From NCBI GenBank assembly GCA_902363555.1, contig CABJAM010000006.1, forward strand, positions 17,854 through 81,853: DNA of 64,000 nucleotides. The letters run 5' to 3'. The notes under the pieces were generated by a model. That model did no database searches. It was not told the origin of the DNA and saw only the letters and a list, made by a program, of their open reading frames with translations. A program made the translations under genes and the position numbers. The first letter of the stretch is position 1. Each line of letters opens with the position of its first letter. The stretch is from Lachnospiraceae bacterium. Lineage in GTDB: Bacteria; Bacillota; Clostridia; Lachnospirales; Lachnospiraceae. Shown one piece after another: positions 17,667 through 25,160 of this stretch.

Positions 17667-18148
17667 GCGGAAATCTATGGATGTTTTCGGATATGTTGGA
17701 CGATGAGGATGCGAAGATGATACAGCGTGAGTTCGTTACCTATTATGAAGGCGCTGATTATTACGGACTGGGCTTGAAAGTTTTTACAAGACTGGCTCAT
17801 GAGGCAGGAGCAGTGTATAAGATTGGAAAGCGGGTTTTAATACGCCGAGATATTTTTGAAGAGTATCTCAGAATCTTGAGGCGCAAAGATGATGCGTCTG
17901 AGCAAGATGAAAGTATGAAAAGTGAGGATAATGATATGAGACAAGGAGCATTAACTTTAGATGCCCAGACTGGGCGAATGGACATTCGATTTGATTTGGA
18001 GGAATATTACGGAGGTCTTCAGTGTGGGGAGCGTATGGATGTCTTTATCAATGGAGACTGGAGGCCTGCCAGAATTGAAATGGGAAATGGTTGGTATTTA
18101 ACTGGGATTAAGACGGACAGGCTTGAAGGATTAATTGTAAGGATTTAA
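17663..18148 (+). CDS. Fused excisionase-like and DUF5348-type protein
   Basis: 161 residues in two parts. Residues 1-75 (VTYYEGADYYGLGLKVFTRL, then AGAVYKIGKRVLIRRDIFEEYL) repeat the excisionase-like fold of the preceding gene. Residues 92-161 (MRQGALTLDAQTGRMDIRFD to LEGLIVRI) look like the stand-alone DUF5348 family. A charged linker joins them. The second half has its own ATG at 17936 with GAGGA 7 bases upstream, so a separate short protein may also be made. In relatives I recall these as two genes. A terminator follows. Confidence 0.6.
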   Translation: MSGNLWMFSDMLDDEDAKMIQREFVTYYEGADYYGLGLKVFTRLAHEAGAVYKIGKRVLIRRDIFEEYLRILRRKDDASEQDESMKSEDNDMRQGALTLDAQTGRMDIRFDLEEYYGGLQCGERMDVFINGDWRPARIEMGNGWYLTGIKTDRLEGLIVRI

Positions 18149-18163
18149 TTAAATTATATCGCC

Positions 18164-18197
18164 GGGCGGTTTCTTTAACAGGAACCGCCCTATTTTT
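18164..18197 (+). terminator. Terminator after the DUF5348-type gene
   Basis: GGGCGGTTTC (18164-18173) pairs with GGAACCGCCC (18181-18190, one G-T pair), then TATTTTT. Confidence 0.85.
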
Positions 18198-18228
18198 ATG
18201 CCCATAATTATGAAAGGAGGGAACCTAA

Positions 18229-19302
18229 GTGAAATGTTTGATGAAATACCAGTGGGTAAAGCTGCCCAGAAATTATCTTCCTGAGGGAAAGGGGATTATG
18301 GGTGCATGGGCGCGTCTGGCATCCCGTGCAGCATTTCGCAAGGGACAAGCCCTCTACTGCGGGCATATAAACGCTGTAAGCCCCGGAATGTGGTCAGGAG
18401 GCGTTGTAGGGCTAAAGAGTATTCTCGGCCTAAAAAGCCGTCAGAAAGCTCTGGAGGCACTTCAGACACTGTCTGGCTTAGGTTATGTACAGTATACGCT
18501 TGACTCAAATACGAAAAAGCTGACCTATCAGATAACAGACTGGGTAGTGAAATGTTCCGGAGAAGAATGTATGCAGGGTGCTGTTTATGCAACGGATGGA
18601 TATGGTTTTCTCTGCCTTCCTCGCAATATCACAGAACGCCTTGCGGAAAAACAATATATATTTGAAGAAGCTGACGCTTGGATGGATCTTTGGTGCCATT
18701 CCGTGTATGAAGATCCGAACAATGCGTTTTCTTTTATGGCTCCGGTCATCCAGTATGGAAAATACGGAGCCTTACTCACGTTGGAAACCTTGGGACAGCG
18801 TTGGGGTTGGGAAAAGACGAAAGTATGGAGATTCATGAAAAAGTATGGGGATGTCTTTGCTCTATACCGTCTTCCAGGTTCCTATGGCTGTCTCATTTTT
18901 AATAAATTGTATCCGACAGGATCAGAGGTTTCAGTTCCAAACCAGGAGGAAATACAATGTATTCTTGATGAAATACGCATTTATGGCGCAGATACGCATA
19001 AAACGGGTTCAGACCATGAGCATATGAACAAGCTCATCACATGGTACAGCCGCAGACTGACCAGAAGCAACCTGCCAGATGCAGACACACAGAACGCTGA
19101 AAATCGCGTTGCACTTTCAGACCCTATAATACGCGCGTATCTTTCTCCGTGTAGGAATTGTAAGAATTGTGGATATGACTGCCAAGGTAAAGGTTATATA
19201 ACACAGGCAGTGATAGAAACGAGTAAAATCCGCGGGCCATGTGAGCCGGTGGATATCACGAAAATAGCAAAGGAGTATTTTACATATGAGCAAGCAGGAT
19301 GA
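18229..19302 (+). CDS. Putative DNA-binding protein with winged helices and a Cys cluster
   Basis: 357 residues, unnamed family typical of this element type. Two regions look like winged helices: GLKSRQKALEALQTLSGLGY (about 65-84) and LLTLETLGQRWGWEKTKVW (about 184-202). The second has the T-x-(R/K)-WGW(S/E)-x-(T/D)-KV pattern of replication-initiator and replisome-organiser N-termini. Near the C-terminus CRNCKNCGYDC (about 304-314) plus a later Cys could bind zinc or an iron-sulfur cluster. GTG start 8 bases after AAAGGAGGG. The next gene overlaps by 17 bases. A replication or regulatory role is inferred, not shown. Confidence 0.5.
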   Translation: MKCLMKYQWVKLPRNYLPEGKGIMGAWARLASRAAFRKGQALYCGHINAVSPGMWSGGVVGLKSILGLKSRQKALEALQTLSGLGYVQYTLDSNTKKLTYQITDWVVKCSGEECMQGAVYATDGYGFLCLPRNITERLAEKQYIFEEADAWMDLWCHSVYEDPNNAFSFMAPVIQYGKYGALLTLETLGQRWGWEKTKVWRFMKKYGDVFALYRLPGSYGCLIFNKLYPTGSEVSVPNQEEIQCILDEIRIYGADTHKTGSDHEHMNKLITWYSRRLTRSNLPDADTQNAENRVALSDPIIRAYLSPCRNCKNCGYDCQGKGYITQAVIETSKIRGPCEPVDITKIAKEYFTYEQAG

Positions 19303-19918
19303 AAAAAAGTTGTATGAACAACAGGAAAACAGGATATTAGCGCAGTCAGACGCATTTATTTCCCTTCTTACAAAGCGAGGGATTCTTGGAGACCAAAAAA
19401 TTGATGATGAGAAAGTGCGTGCTGCTCAAAAGGAGAAAAAGCGAAATGCTTATCACAATACCCAGATGCTCCTCAAGAATTACCGGAAGATGGTCTGGGT
19501 GTTTAGTTGTTACCCAGAGGAGATTTTGCAGGAGCTGGAGGCCCCGTTTGAAAGCTTTGACCGAATGGTGGACAGGCTGGATCTGGAGATGGCTATTGGG
19601 AACAAACGGATGGAGAGCCGTCTGGAGGCAGCGGCAAGGTCAAGATTGCTACTGGATCGGTTTAACGAAGCGATGGCAGTTCTCCGCAAGGAGCCGACAC
19701 GGGGCGAAAAGTTGTATCAGCTGATCTATACGGCCTATCTGGCACCGGAAAAGCTGAAACTGGAGGAGATTCTGTTTCGGCTGGACTTGTCACAGAGGCA
19801 CTATTACAGGCTTCGTGAGCAGGCAATCTCCATTCTTTCCATTCGCCTGTGGTCAGCCCCAAGTGAGGATGTGGATGTATGGCTGGAGCTTCTGACGCTT
19901 TTTGAACATTTGGAATGA
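19286..19918 (+). CDS. Sigma-70 region 4-like HTH protein
   Basis: 210 residues. The first two thirds are charged helices (KQDEKKLYEQQENRILAQSD, YRKMVWVFSCYPEEILQEL). The C-terminal part (GEKLYQLIYTAYLAPEKLKL, FRLDLSQRHYYRLREQAISI) looks like the helix-turn-helix of phage ArpU/DUF1492-type regulators related to sigma region 4. It starts within the preceding gene (17-base overlap) with AAGGAG 11 bases upstream. It is probably a regulator of the transfer operon, whose promoter lies just downstream; this is inference. Confidence 0.5.
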   Translation: MSKQDEKKLYEQQENRILAQSDAFISLLTKRGILGDQKIDDEKVRAAQKEKKRNAYHNTQMLLKNYRKMVWVFSCYPEEILQELEAPFESFDRMVDRLDLEMAIGNKRMESRLEAAARSRLLLDRFNEAMAVLRKEPTRGEKLYQLIYTAYLAPEKLKLEEILFRLDLSQRHYYRLREQAISILSIRLWSAPSEDVDVWLELLTLFEHLE

Positions 19919-19966
19919 CAAATTCAGGGTGAATAAATTGGCACAAAAATGGCATAAGTTCTGCCG

Positions 19967-19995
19967 ATGACAGGGGAATAAAGCCGTGCTATACT
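19967..19995 (+). promoter_or_regulatory. Promoter of the transfer-channel operon
   Basis: ATGACA (19967-19972), 17 bases, TATACT (19990-19995) preceded by TGC (extended -10). The leader runs to the gene at 20106. Confidence 0.7.
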
Positions 19996-20029
19996 TGTAT
20001 CATCCCAAACTGGGATTGGGCAGACAAAG

Positions 20030-20075
20030 ATGCCGTTTCTAAAGCTGAAATGCTTTGAGAAGCGGCATTTTTTAT
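20030..20075 (+). terminator. Leader attenuator-like terminator
   Basis: GATGCCG-TTTCT-AAAGC pairs with GCTTT-GAGAAG-CGGCATT, followed by a T-run, between the promoter and the first channel gene. CCCAA/TTGGG (about 20004-20020) just upstream could form a competing fold. Confidence 0.65.
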
Positions 20076-20105
20076 TGCCTAAAATCAAAAAAGGAGGTAC
20101 TCGGC

Positions 20106-20465
20106 ATGGTTAAACAAATCAAAAGAGGCGGAGGGCGTATGAAGACCGCCTACTGGTCGTTGGTCAGTATGGCGTCTGCAATGCTTATTTCGCTGCAGCC
20201 TGTTATGGCTGACACAATCTGGAACCGTTTTTCGACAATCATGAAGGATGTTTACGGCCAGCTGGTTGGAATCAGCACGATTGTGGCGGTTACAGCGGCG
20301 GCCATCGCATTGATTGTCAGGATGATTTCCAGAAACCAGCGCGCAGTCGATGAGGCAACGTCATGGCTTAAACGAATTGTAGTGACGTGGATTGTCCTCA
20401 ATTCCCTGGGGTTCATTGTCGCCTATCTGCAGCCCCTTATTGCCGGCGGCAATTACACGGGATAA
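20106..20465 (+). CDS. TrbC/VirB2-like pilin candidate
   Basis: 119 residues. A basic start and hydrophobic signal segment (YWSLVSMASAMLISLQPVMA, cleavage likely after VMA, about residue 36), then two membrane helices (LVGISTIVAVTAAAIALIV and IVVTWIVLNSLGFIVAYL) separated by a short basic loop. Signal peptide plus two helices is the VirB2/TrbC plan, and it directly precedes the VirB6-like gene. AAGGAGG lies about 10 bases before the ATG. The pilin role is inferred from topology and position; there is little primary-sequence evidence. Confidence 0.55.
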   Translation: MVKQIKRGGGRMKTAYWSLVSMASAMLISLQPVMADTIWNRFSTIMKDVYGQLVGISTIVAVTAAAIALIVRMISRNQRAVDEATSWLKRIVVTWIVLNSLGFIVAYLQPLIAGGNYTG

Positions 20466-20502
20466 CCAAAAAAGAGAAAGCAGATGGAGGAGGTGATAAT
20501 AG

Positions 20503-22593
20503 ATGCTGGATTGGATTTTTGAAGGGATCGTAACGTGGATCAGCAGCATTGTTTCACAGATGATGGATGCAGTATCCGGTTTGTTCCTTCAAGCTTTGGG
20601 AACGGATATGACAGCGATGGAAGAATACTTTCCATTTGTGTCTAAGGCATTTACGGTCATGCAATACACAGCATGGGCGATTCTGTTCCTTGTAACGGTA
20701 TGGCAGCTTTTCCGTGTCTTTGGAGGACCAATCACGGAGGCAGAAAATCCGTGGGTGCTTTTGGCAAGAGGTTCTATTTTTGCCCTATTGATCGGCTATG
20801 CAAAGCCGATTTTTATGATTGTGCTGGATATCGCCCGAGCGCCATATACGGCTTTGATGGAGATTACCATGTCGGCAGAGGACTTTACTTTTGCGGGTGT
20901 GGAACAGGCACTGTCTAATGGTTTGACAACCATTGTAGCCATCGTATCAGTGGTAGGGCTGCTGCTTCTCATTATTTTAGAGATCGCTCTTGGCTGGAAT
21001 TATTTTAAGCTGTTACTGGAAACCGTTGAACGCTATATTGTGGTTGGCGTGCTCTGTTACACCTCCCCTCTGGCTTTTTCCATGGGTGCTTCCAAAACAA
21101 CAGCGCCGGTTTTCAAGAGTTGGTGCCGTATGGTGGGATCACAGCTTTTGCTGTTGGTGATGAATGTATGGTTCCTCAGGGGCTTTAATAGTTCCATGGG
21201 ACAGTATATCGGAAACGGCGGTGCTCTTTCCACAGGTCAGGGAAGCATTTTTCTCTGGCTGTTCTGTGCATTGGCTTTTTTAAAAACGGCACAAAAATTT
21301 GACTCCTATCTGGCGGCCATGGGGCTGAATGTAGCCCAGACTGGTTCCAGTATGGGCATGGAGCTTATGATGGCAGCGAGGGTGATCAGCGGTGTTGGAG
21401 GCGGTGTGAGAAATGCGGGCAGTATGTTTCATAGTGCAAGCACTGCAACCGGAACGGGTGCAGCAGCAAGCGGATTTGCTTCTGGGTTTGCATCCAGGTT
21501 TAAACCGAATTCCTTTGTCCGTGATGCAGTTGTGGATGGCGGAAGCCGTATGGGTGCCGGCGGCAGCATCGGTTTTGTCGGTCGTGCCTTTGGTGGCATG
21601 GCGGCACGCAACGGTGCCACGCTTACAGGTGACTCCATTTCTTCTGTAGCTTCAAGAAATCTCGGTGTTTCCGGAACGATTGCCGGTGACATTGCAGACA
21701 GAAGCCTTGGCAACTATATGCCTCAGATGCAGGGTCAGCAGCAGAAAGATACCCAGATTACAGGTGGTCAGATCAGTACAACTTCAATTGGCGCAGATGG
21801 AAAGAGTACAGCGCTTGAAATGTATAACGCATCACAGTTTGAGAAACCGGATGCACCGCATTCTGTTGTTACAGCATCCGATGGAAGCCAGTGGTATCAG
21901 ATGGCAAGCGGAGCCGGAGCAGGTGCGTTTTATGATGCGCCGGCATTTATGGGAAGTCCGTCAGAAGCGGCACAGGTTGCAGCAACTTTCCCAGACGCTT
22001 CCGAAGGAACGACCCTCAGGACGGTTGGCGATGGCGTAATCGAAGCAAGTTCCGATTCTGGCAATACCATGTGGTACAACAGCGCTTACTATGATGAGCC
22101 GGATGCACCACATACGATTATGCAGTCGGCAAACGGTGTAGACTGGTACGCTATGCAGCAACACGCTGAAGCGCCTGTATTTGAGCAGGGCGAGGCTGCT
22201 TTTGCATATAACCAGGCACAGTTCCAGGCATTTATGCCAGGATATGAACAACAGGTATCCTCTGTGGATGGATCCGGACGTATGGATGGTCATTTTGAGG
22301 TTCGCCATGAAAATGGATCGGGAACCATGTTCTATGATACATCTCAGTATGCGGCTCCCCGAGGGGACTATCAGGTGTTTGAAGATGCCCGCGGAGGGCA
22401 GTGGTTCGCTATTCGCGGCGAAGCCGCTGTGGAACGCAAACCGGTTTATCAGGATGGAAAACCGGTTTATGATGGTGACAGTGTACGGACAGTATCTGTG
22501 GAAACTGTTCGTTATAAGAATACGCCATCACGCTTTGGAGAGCCAAAGCCCCGCAGCAAAGGGGAAATTAAGCCGCCAAGGCGGAAACGGTAA
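20503..22593 (+). CDS. VirB6/TrbL-like channel protein with C-terminal repeats
   Basis: 696 residues. Residues 1-290 hold about six to eight membrane helices (for example WAILFLVTVWQLFRVFGG, IVSVVGLLLLIILEIALGW and GSQLLLLVMNVWFLRGF), as in TrbL/VirB6 inner-channel proteins. Residues 290-420 are rich in Gly, Ala and Ser. From about 440 three diverged repeats begin MYN, MWYN and MFYD (residues about 440, 523 and 609), each carrying a (E/Y)-x-PDAPH- or PRGDY-type strand and a G-x-(Q/D)-W(Y/F)-x-(M/I) strand about 20 residues later. The C-terminal end is basic. It would form the membrane pore of the conjugation machine. Confidence 0.8.
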   Translation: MLDWIFEGIVTWISSIVSQMMDAVSGLFLQALGTDMTAMEEYFPFVSKAFTVMQYTAWAILFLVTVWQLFRVFGGPITEAENPWVLLARGSIFALLIGYAKPIFMIVLDIARAPYTALMEITMSAEDFTFAGVEQALSNGLTTIVAIVSVVGLLLLIILEIALGWNYFKLLLETVERYIVVGVLCYTSPLAFSMGASKTTAPVFKSWCRMVGSQLLLLVMNVWFLRGFNSSMGQYIGNGGALSTGQGSIFLWLFCALAFLKTAQKFDSYLAAMGLNVAQTGSSMGMELMMAARVISGVGGGVRNAGSMFHSASTATGTGAAASGFASGFASRFKPNSFVRDAVVDGGSRMGAGGSIGFVGRAFGGMAARNGATLTGDSISSVASRNLGVSGTIAGDIADRSLGNYMPQMQGQQQKDTQITGGQISTTSIGADGKSTALEMYNASQFEKPDAPHSVVTASDGSQWYQMASGAGAGAFYDAPAFMGSPSEAAQVAATFPDASEGTTLRTVGDGVIEASSDSGNTMWYNSAYYDEPDAPHTIMQSANGVDWYAMQQHAEAPVFEQGEAAFAYNQAQFQAFMPGYEQQVSSVDGSGRMDGHFEVRHENGSGTMFYDTSQYAAPRGDYQVFEDARGGQWFAIRGEAAVERKPVYQDGKPVYDGDSVRTVSVETVRYKNTPSRFGEPKPRSKGEIKPPRRKR

Positions 22594-22604
22594 AATAAGT
22601 GCAG

Positions 22605-22650
22605 ACAGCCGAATCAGAGAAAGATACTGGTTCGGCTGTTTTGCATTTTT
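22605..22650 (+). terminator. Terminator-like hairpin after the VirB6-like gene
   Basis: ACAGCCGAA (22605-22613) pairs with TTCGGCTGT (22631-22639), then TTTGCATTTTT. It lies within the transfer operon and may only reduce read-through. Confidence 0.6.
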
Positions 22651-22703
22651 CATGTTGAAATAACGCTGCTCTTGCAGCAGCTTGATATAAGGAGGTGGAT
22701 TGC

Positions 22704-24731
22704 ATGGCTGAGCCAGAGAAACAGCAAATCGGTGATGGCTCTGATAATTATGGACAGGCCGCCGGACAAATGGCAAAAGCGGCGAAGCAGGCAGGACAGG
22801 AAGCAGCAAAGCAAACGGCAGTAAAGGGTGCAGAGGCTACAGCTAATGCGGCCGCTGCTACTGTAAAAGCCAGTGTGGAGGGCGGAAAGGCAGCTGCAGA
22901 AATCGCTGCCGGTACTGCGGCTGGTGGTCCGTGGGGCGCTATCCTGTCTGCGGCATGGGCAATGCGCCATACTCTTTTCAAGATACTGATATGTATCTGT
23001 TTGTTTCTGTTGTTCCTGATTACCATGATTGTTTCCTTGCCGACGATTGTATCAAACAGTATTTTTGGGCTGGATGGTACGCAGCCGGCGGAAGGCGCAA
23101 CTCTGATGTCAGCCTATACGGAGATGTCAGGTGCCGTTTCCGATGTGGTAGATGAAGGATATAACCAATCGCTTGCCTATGCGGATAAGTTGATTATAGA
23201 CGGTGGATATGATTACGATCTTTCTATGGATGCGTTGGTCAATTATGCACAGAGTTCCGCCGGATATGATGTCTGTTACATACTGGCGGCTTATTCAGCG
23301 TCCATGCAACAGCAAAACACTGGCAAGGACGATATGGTATCAAAGCTCAGAGGCTGTGCTGGAGATATGTTTTCCGTTACAGCAGAAGAAAAGGAAAAAG
23401 AGATAACCATTCCTGTTTCCTATTACACCTATAAATCAGTAACGCTCACTGTGATTACAAACAAGGTGCAGACAGGTACGATTAACAGCACACCCCAATA
23501 CCGGTATGAGACAGCATCAAAAACTTACTATCTCCCGGATGAAGCACATAGCAGTGATACGGCTGTCACGGTGGATGCCTATAAAGAGGTAGCGGTGGAT
23601 ATCCCTGTTTATTCCGGTGGGAAGATTACAGGCACAACCACAGCAAGTTATTATGTGGCAAACGGGCAGGAAACCCTGAGCCCTGGTACTGAGATTATCA
23701 AATATCTGGAGTGTACCATTCATCCGTTTGACAATACAGTGATTTCCAAAGCGTTTGGCATTGACCTGAATGCAAAATATGATCAGTTTAACCTCACTTA
23801 TGGCGAGGTAATTCAGAACATGGCGAATGCGTTAAAACGGACGCTGTATGGTTCTGTAGGCAGTGGACAGACGGTTCCTCTGACGGATGCCGAGCTGATT
23901 GCTTTTGTGAACCGACAGAATTGTAATGCGACAAGAAAGCATATCCTCAGCACCGCCCTGTCCCTTGTGGGCAAGGTTCCATATTTTTGGGGTGGGAAGT
24001 CGGCACCTGGTTGGAACGATGAATGGAATACGCCAAGGCTGGTAACAGCTGCAGGGTCTTCTACAACAGGCACAATACGCCCGTATGGGCTTGATTGTTC
24101 AGGCTTCAGCACATGGGTATTTATGACAGCTGTGGGTGTAGATATCGGAGCAGGTACGTCCGGACAGTATCCAAATACCGTTGGGGTATCAGCAAGTGGG
24201 CTGCTTCCCGGTGATTTAGGATTTTTAGCAGAATCTGGTGGAAACGGATGGAACCATGTACTGATTTTTGCCGGGTACGGTGAGAGCGGAGAACGGATGT
24301 GGGTGCATTCTTCCGGCGGACAGGGTGTAATCCTGAATACGCCCAGTTACGAAGCATCGCTTTCTTTACGCCGGCCTGTTAATGTGGATTTTGATGCGCC
24401 GGTATCCGGTGAGGTTTCAGGAACGCCGATTTCTACTTTAGAAGTAGATGTTACCCATTACTGTGCATGTGCAAAATGCTGCGGAAGCAACGCAGACGGG
24501 ATTACTGCCAGTGGTAAAAAGGTGGCTCGCGGCATGGTTGCAATGTCAAGCCATTATCCGTTTGGCACGCAGATTATGATAAACGGAACCATGTATACCG
24601 TAGAAGATCGCGGTGGTTCCGGCATTGAGAATGATATCCATCGTGTGGATATTTTTGTGCCGGATCATAATGAAGCATTACGTTTGGGCAGATACAAGAC
24701 AACAGCTACAATTTACAGGATAGGCAGGTGA
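22704..24731 (+). CDS. Membrane-anchored NlpC/P60 and 3D-domain cell-wall hydrolase
   Basis: 675 residues. An Ala/Lys-rich N-terminus (about 20-75) precedes one membrane helix (about 92-120, LFKILICICLFLLFLITMIV). A long extracytoplasmic region leads to an NlpC/P60 domain with catalytic Cys465 in LDCSGF and His518 in WNHVLIF. A C-terminal 3D domain (about 575-675; VTHYCACAKCCG, VEDRGGSG, HRVDIFVPDH) follows. It would cut peptidoglycan at the mating site, as VirB1/CwlT-type proteins do in Gram-positive conjugation. The ATG at 22704 follows AAGGAGGT by 7 bases. Fusing a peptidase to a 3D domain gives one protein two potential wall-cutting activities. Confidence 0.85.
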   Translation: MAEPEKQQIGDGSDNYGQAAGQMAKAAKQAGQEAAKQTAVKGAEATANAAAATVKASVEGGKAAAEIAAGTAAGGPWGAILSAAWAMRHTLFKILICICLFLLFLITMIVSLPTIVSNSIFGLDGTQPAEGATLMSAYTEMSGAVSDVVDEGYNQSLAYADKLIIDGGYDYDLSMDALVNYAQSSAGYDVCYILAAYSASMQQQNTGKDDMVSKLRGCAGDMFSVTAEEKEKEITIPVSYYTYKSVTLTVITNKVQTGTINSTPQYRYETASKTYYLPDEAHSSDTAVTVDAYKEVAVDIPVYSGGKITGTTTASYYVANGQETLSPGTEIIKYLECTIHPFDNTVISKAFGIDLNAKYDQFNLTYGEVIQNMANALKRTLYGSVGSGQTVPLTDAELIAFVNRQNCNATRKHILSTALSLVGKVPYFWGGKSAPGWNDEWNTPRLVTAAGSSTTGTIRPYGLDCSGFSTWVFMTAVGVDIGAGTSGQYPNTVGVSASGLLPGDLGFLAESGGNGWNHVLIFAGYGESGERMWVHSSGGQGVILNTPSYEASLSLRRPVNVDFDAPVSGEVSGTPISTLEVDVTHYCACAKCCGSNADGITASGKKVARGMVAMSSHYPFGTQIMINGTMYTVEDRGGSGIENDIHRVDIFVPDHNEALRLGRYKTTATIYRIGR

Positions 24732-24737
24732 GAAATC

Positions 24738-25160
24738 TTGGATGAAAAAGAGTACAGTAATATTTATGCTATACCGGCAAATTACACAGATTCCGGCAAG
24801 ATTTTTGGCGGAATGCTGGAGCCGAGAAATGCAGTAGAAACAGGGATATTGTTAATTATTTTGGGATATCCGGAACTGGTGCTGATTCCCATGTCCGGAA
24901 CGATTCGCATTGTTGTCATGACTCTTACACTTTTACCTCTTGCGGTTCTTTCCATGATGGGGATTGACGGCGATTCGCTGTTTCAGTATATCGGACACAT
25001 CATCCGATATTTTGCGAGCAGGAGAAAACTACATTACAGAAGGGTGGGATACAGATATGATCCAAAACAGCTCCGAAAAAAGAAAAAAGGCGGCAAAGCA
25101 AAGAAAAAAGGCAAAAAAACCGGAAAAGCTGGAGTTCGTTCAGGACTTCATTCCAGTTAA
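24738..25160 (+). CDS. PrgI/VirB3-like membrane protein
   Basis: 140 residues. The motif IPANYTDSGKIFGGMLEPRN (about 12-31) and two adjacent membrane helices (TGILLIILGYPELVLIP and IRIVVMTLTLLPLAVLSM) match the PrgI family that precedes VirB4 in Gram-positive elements. The C-terminal 30 residues are almost all Lys, Arg and Gly. The start is TTG, with CAGGTGAG about 6 bases upstream; no in-frame ATG exists nearby. The last 104 bases overlap the start of the VirB4 gene in another frame. Confidence 0.75.
   Translation: MDEKEYSNIYAIPANYTDSGKIFGGMLEPRNAVETGILLIILGYPELVLIPMSGTIRIVVMTLTLLPLAVLSMMGIDGDSLFQYIGHIIRYFASRRKLHYRRVGYRYDPKQLRKKKKGGKAKKKGKKTGKAGVRSGLHSS

Noticed and set aside
19938..19954. 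A sigma-54-like site (TGGCAC-N5-TGGCA)
   Set aside because: The -12 half departs from TTGC, no enhancer-binding protein is nearby, and a good sigma-A promoter lies 40 bases downstream.
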